64,000 nt of DNA. Origin: Acidobacteriaceae bacterium. GTDB taxonomy: Bacteria > Acidobacteriota > Terriglobia > Terriglobales > Acidobacteriaceae. Below the pieces are notes generated by a model, which did not search any database, was not told where the DNA came from, and worked only from the letters and a program-made list of their open reading frames with translations. This document shows positions 62,584 to 64,000 of the stretch, piece by piece (positions within the stretch are counted from its first letter, which is position 1; the number at the start of each line of letters is the position of its first letter). The translations under genes were made by a program, and so were the position numbers. Where the stretch lies: contig PLXE01000092.1 of the NCBI GenBank assembly GCA_003151335.1, positions 1 to 64,000 of the forward strand, read 5' to 3'.

Positions 62584-64000
62584 ATGATCGTTTTTCGTAA
62601 ACCGCTTGAGGGTGTTGAACGTCCGGTAATGGAAGCCGATGTCGTCATCGTCGGCGGAGGCCCCGCGGGTATGGCCTGCGCCTTGCGCCTGTCGCAGCTT
62701 ATTGACGAGCACAACGCCAGCCATCCTGACGCCCCGCTCACTAAGGAGAATATCTACCTCCTGGAGAAGGCGAGGGAGGTAGGGGCGCATTGTCTGTCGG
62801 GCGCGCTGCTGGACCCGCGCTCCATGCGCGAGCTGCTGCCCGGCTTCGAAAAGGAAGCGCCACTTGATGCCGCGGTAGTGAAAGAGGCGGTTTACTTCCT
62901 GACCCGCACCGGCAAGTTCAAGTTCCCCATCACGCCTCCGGCCATGCGCGACCATGGAAACTACGTTATCTCCATCAACAAGTTCGTGAAGTGGCTGGGC
63001 AGCAAGGTGGAAGAGGCGGGGATCACGGTCTTCACCGGTTTTGCCGGCTCCGAGCTGCTTTTTGAAAGCGGGCGCGTGGTGGGAGTGCGGACCGACGATA
63101 AAGGCGTGGACAAGAACGGCGAGCGCAAGTCTAACTTCGAGCCCGGCTACGATCTAAAAGCCAAGGTTGTGATTCTGGCCGAAGGCACGCGCGGCTCGCT
63201 GACCAAGCAACTCATAGGCCGCTTCCAGCTCGATAAAGAACGCAATCCACAAACCTACGGGGTCGGAGTGAAGGAGCTGTGGGAGCTGCCCGCCGGGCGC
63301 GTCGCGCCGGGCGAGGTCATCTACACCATGGGCTACCCGCTGACCTTCCACGAATATGGGGGCGCTTGGATTTACGGCGCCAAAGACAATCTCGTCTCGC
63401 TGGGTTTTGTCACCGGGCTCGACTATCGTGATCCGCGTCTTGATCCGCATCGCGTGCTCCAGGAGTTCAAGAAACATCCGTTCATCGCCCGGCTACTGGA
63501 GGGCGGTAAGATGGTGCGCTATGGCGCCAAGTCGCTGCCCTACGGCGGCTGGTGGTGCATTCCCCCGCTGGCCGGCGATGGCTGGATGGTCCTGGGCGAC
63601 TCTGCCGGCTTCTTGAATTCACAGCGGCTGAAGGGGATTCATCTTGCCATTAAAAGTGGGATGCTGGCGGCCGAGACTGCCTTCGATGGCATGGTGAAGA
63701 ACGATTTCTCGCTCGCCCTGCTGGAGACATTTCAGGACCGCGTGGAGAAGAGTTGGATTAAGACCGAACTTTGGCCGGTGCGCAACTTCCACCAGGGATT
63801 CGAGAGCGGCCTCGTCGCGGGCATGTTCCACGCGGGCATGCAGCAGTTTACGGGTGGCCGCGGCCTGCACCCGCATTACACCAACGAGGCGGGGCATCGT
63901 CGCATGGAGCAGTTGAAGCGGCTTTCGGCGGACGGCGGCCCGGAGGCGGATATCATCGGTCCCGCCAAGGGCGACGGCAAACTCACCTTCGACAAGCTGA
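62584..64000 (+). CDS. Electron transfer flavoprotein-ubiquinone oxidoreductase (partial, 3' end cut)
   Basis: An inner-membrane-associated FAD and 4Fe-4S enzyme that passes electrons from ETF to quinone. It starts at ATG 62584 and runs open to the window end, at least 472 residues; the whole protein is usually 540-560. The FAD fold ADVVIVGGGPAGMACAL begins at about residue 18. The LLEKAREVGAHCLSGALLDPR segment and the GGWWCIPPL and GDSAGFLN segments are family hallmarks. The C-terminal ferredoxin-like cysteines would lie past the edge. It has its own promoter and palindromic operator. Confidence 0.92.
   Translation, partial: MIVFRKPLEGVERPVMEADVVIVGGGPAGMACALRLSQLIDEHNASHPDAPLTKENIYLLEKAREVGAHCLSGALLDPRSMRELLPGFEKEAPLDAAVVKEAVYFLTRTGKFKFPITPPAMRDHGNYVISINKFVKWLGSKVEEAGITVFTGFAGSELLFESGRVVGVRTDDKGVDKNGERKSNFEPGYDLKAKVVILAEGTRGSLTKQLIGRFQLDKERNPQTYGVGVKELWELPAGRVAPGEVIYTMGYPLTFHEYGGAWIYGAKDNLVSLGFVTGLDYRDPRLDPHRVLQEFKKHPFIARLLEGGKMVRYGAKSLPYGGWWCIPPLAGDGWMVLGDSAGFLNSQRLKGIHLAIKSGMLAAETAFDGMVKNDFSLALLETFQDRVEKSWIKTELWPVRNFHQGFESGLVAGMFHAGMQQFTGGRGLHPHYTNEAGHRRMEQLKRLSADGGPEADIIGPAKGDGKLTFDKL

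Overview
The window is a 64 kb piece of a bacterial chromosome with high GC and dense coding. It looks like Acidobacteriota, class Terriglobia (Koribacter or Acidobacteriales type). This placement is an inference from gene content: a yceD-rpmF-plsX-fabD block, a TonB-C protein, several amino-acid permeases, a secreted DPP-IV peptidase, an ETF/ETF-QO block, and short heptamer arrays between genes. No rRNA gene is present to settle it. One tRNA (Val-GAC) is present. I see no prophage, insertion sequence or CRISPR array.

Layout. 0.1-8.7 kb: a small membrane protein, fatty-acid/phospholipid initiation (fabD, plsX) with rpmF and yceD, tRNA-Val, yraN, pgsA, an EamA exporter and cysS. 8.9-13 kb: a conserved hypothetical, a class III aminotransferase with a long leader, a YefM-YoeB toxin-antitoxin pair with a clear operator, and a TonB-C protein. 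13-20 kb: clpB and hsp20 (one heat-shock unit), an RlmI-type methyltransferase, a HigA-type regulator, a DUF2971 protein of less GC-rich composition, and a coiled-coil zinc-ribbon protein. 20-38 kb: DPP-IV, an APC permease plus adenosine-deaminase-like pair, gltX, an APC permease with a soluble stress-type domain, ggt plus a TIM-barrel isomerase, an MFS exporter, a GT39-type transferase, and ppx overlapping sixA tail to tail.

38-47 kb: a GMC oxidoreductase divergent from adhE-STAS-WS/DGAT, which together could reduce acyl-CoA to alcohol and esterify it to wax or store triacylglycerol. A ParD/ParE-type pair and a secreted Met-rich protein follow.

47-54 kb: the most unusual block. Six same-strand genes encode a COG2403-type P-loop protein, ornithine carbamoyltransferase, carbamate kinase, an aspartate-carbamoyltransferase-like enzyme lacking the catalytic 80s-loop lysine, a membrane protein, and ornithine aminotransferase. 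It resembles an arginine-deiminase pathway without arginine deiminase, with a second transcarbamoylase of unknown substrate.

54-64 kb: a TPR protein, queD-queE-queC for 7-deazaguanine synthesis, a second GT39-type protein, an Ada-type DNA repair protein, and etfB, a small membrane protein, etfA and ETF-QO (cut by the window edge), which pass electrons from acyl-CoA and other flavin dehydrogenases to quinone. ETF-QO has its own promoter and a palindromic candidate operator.

Between genes there are three arrays with a 7-base period but different units, and three copies of a dispersed element reading roughly GCAGATCCCTC...GGGATGACAAT.
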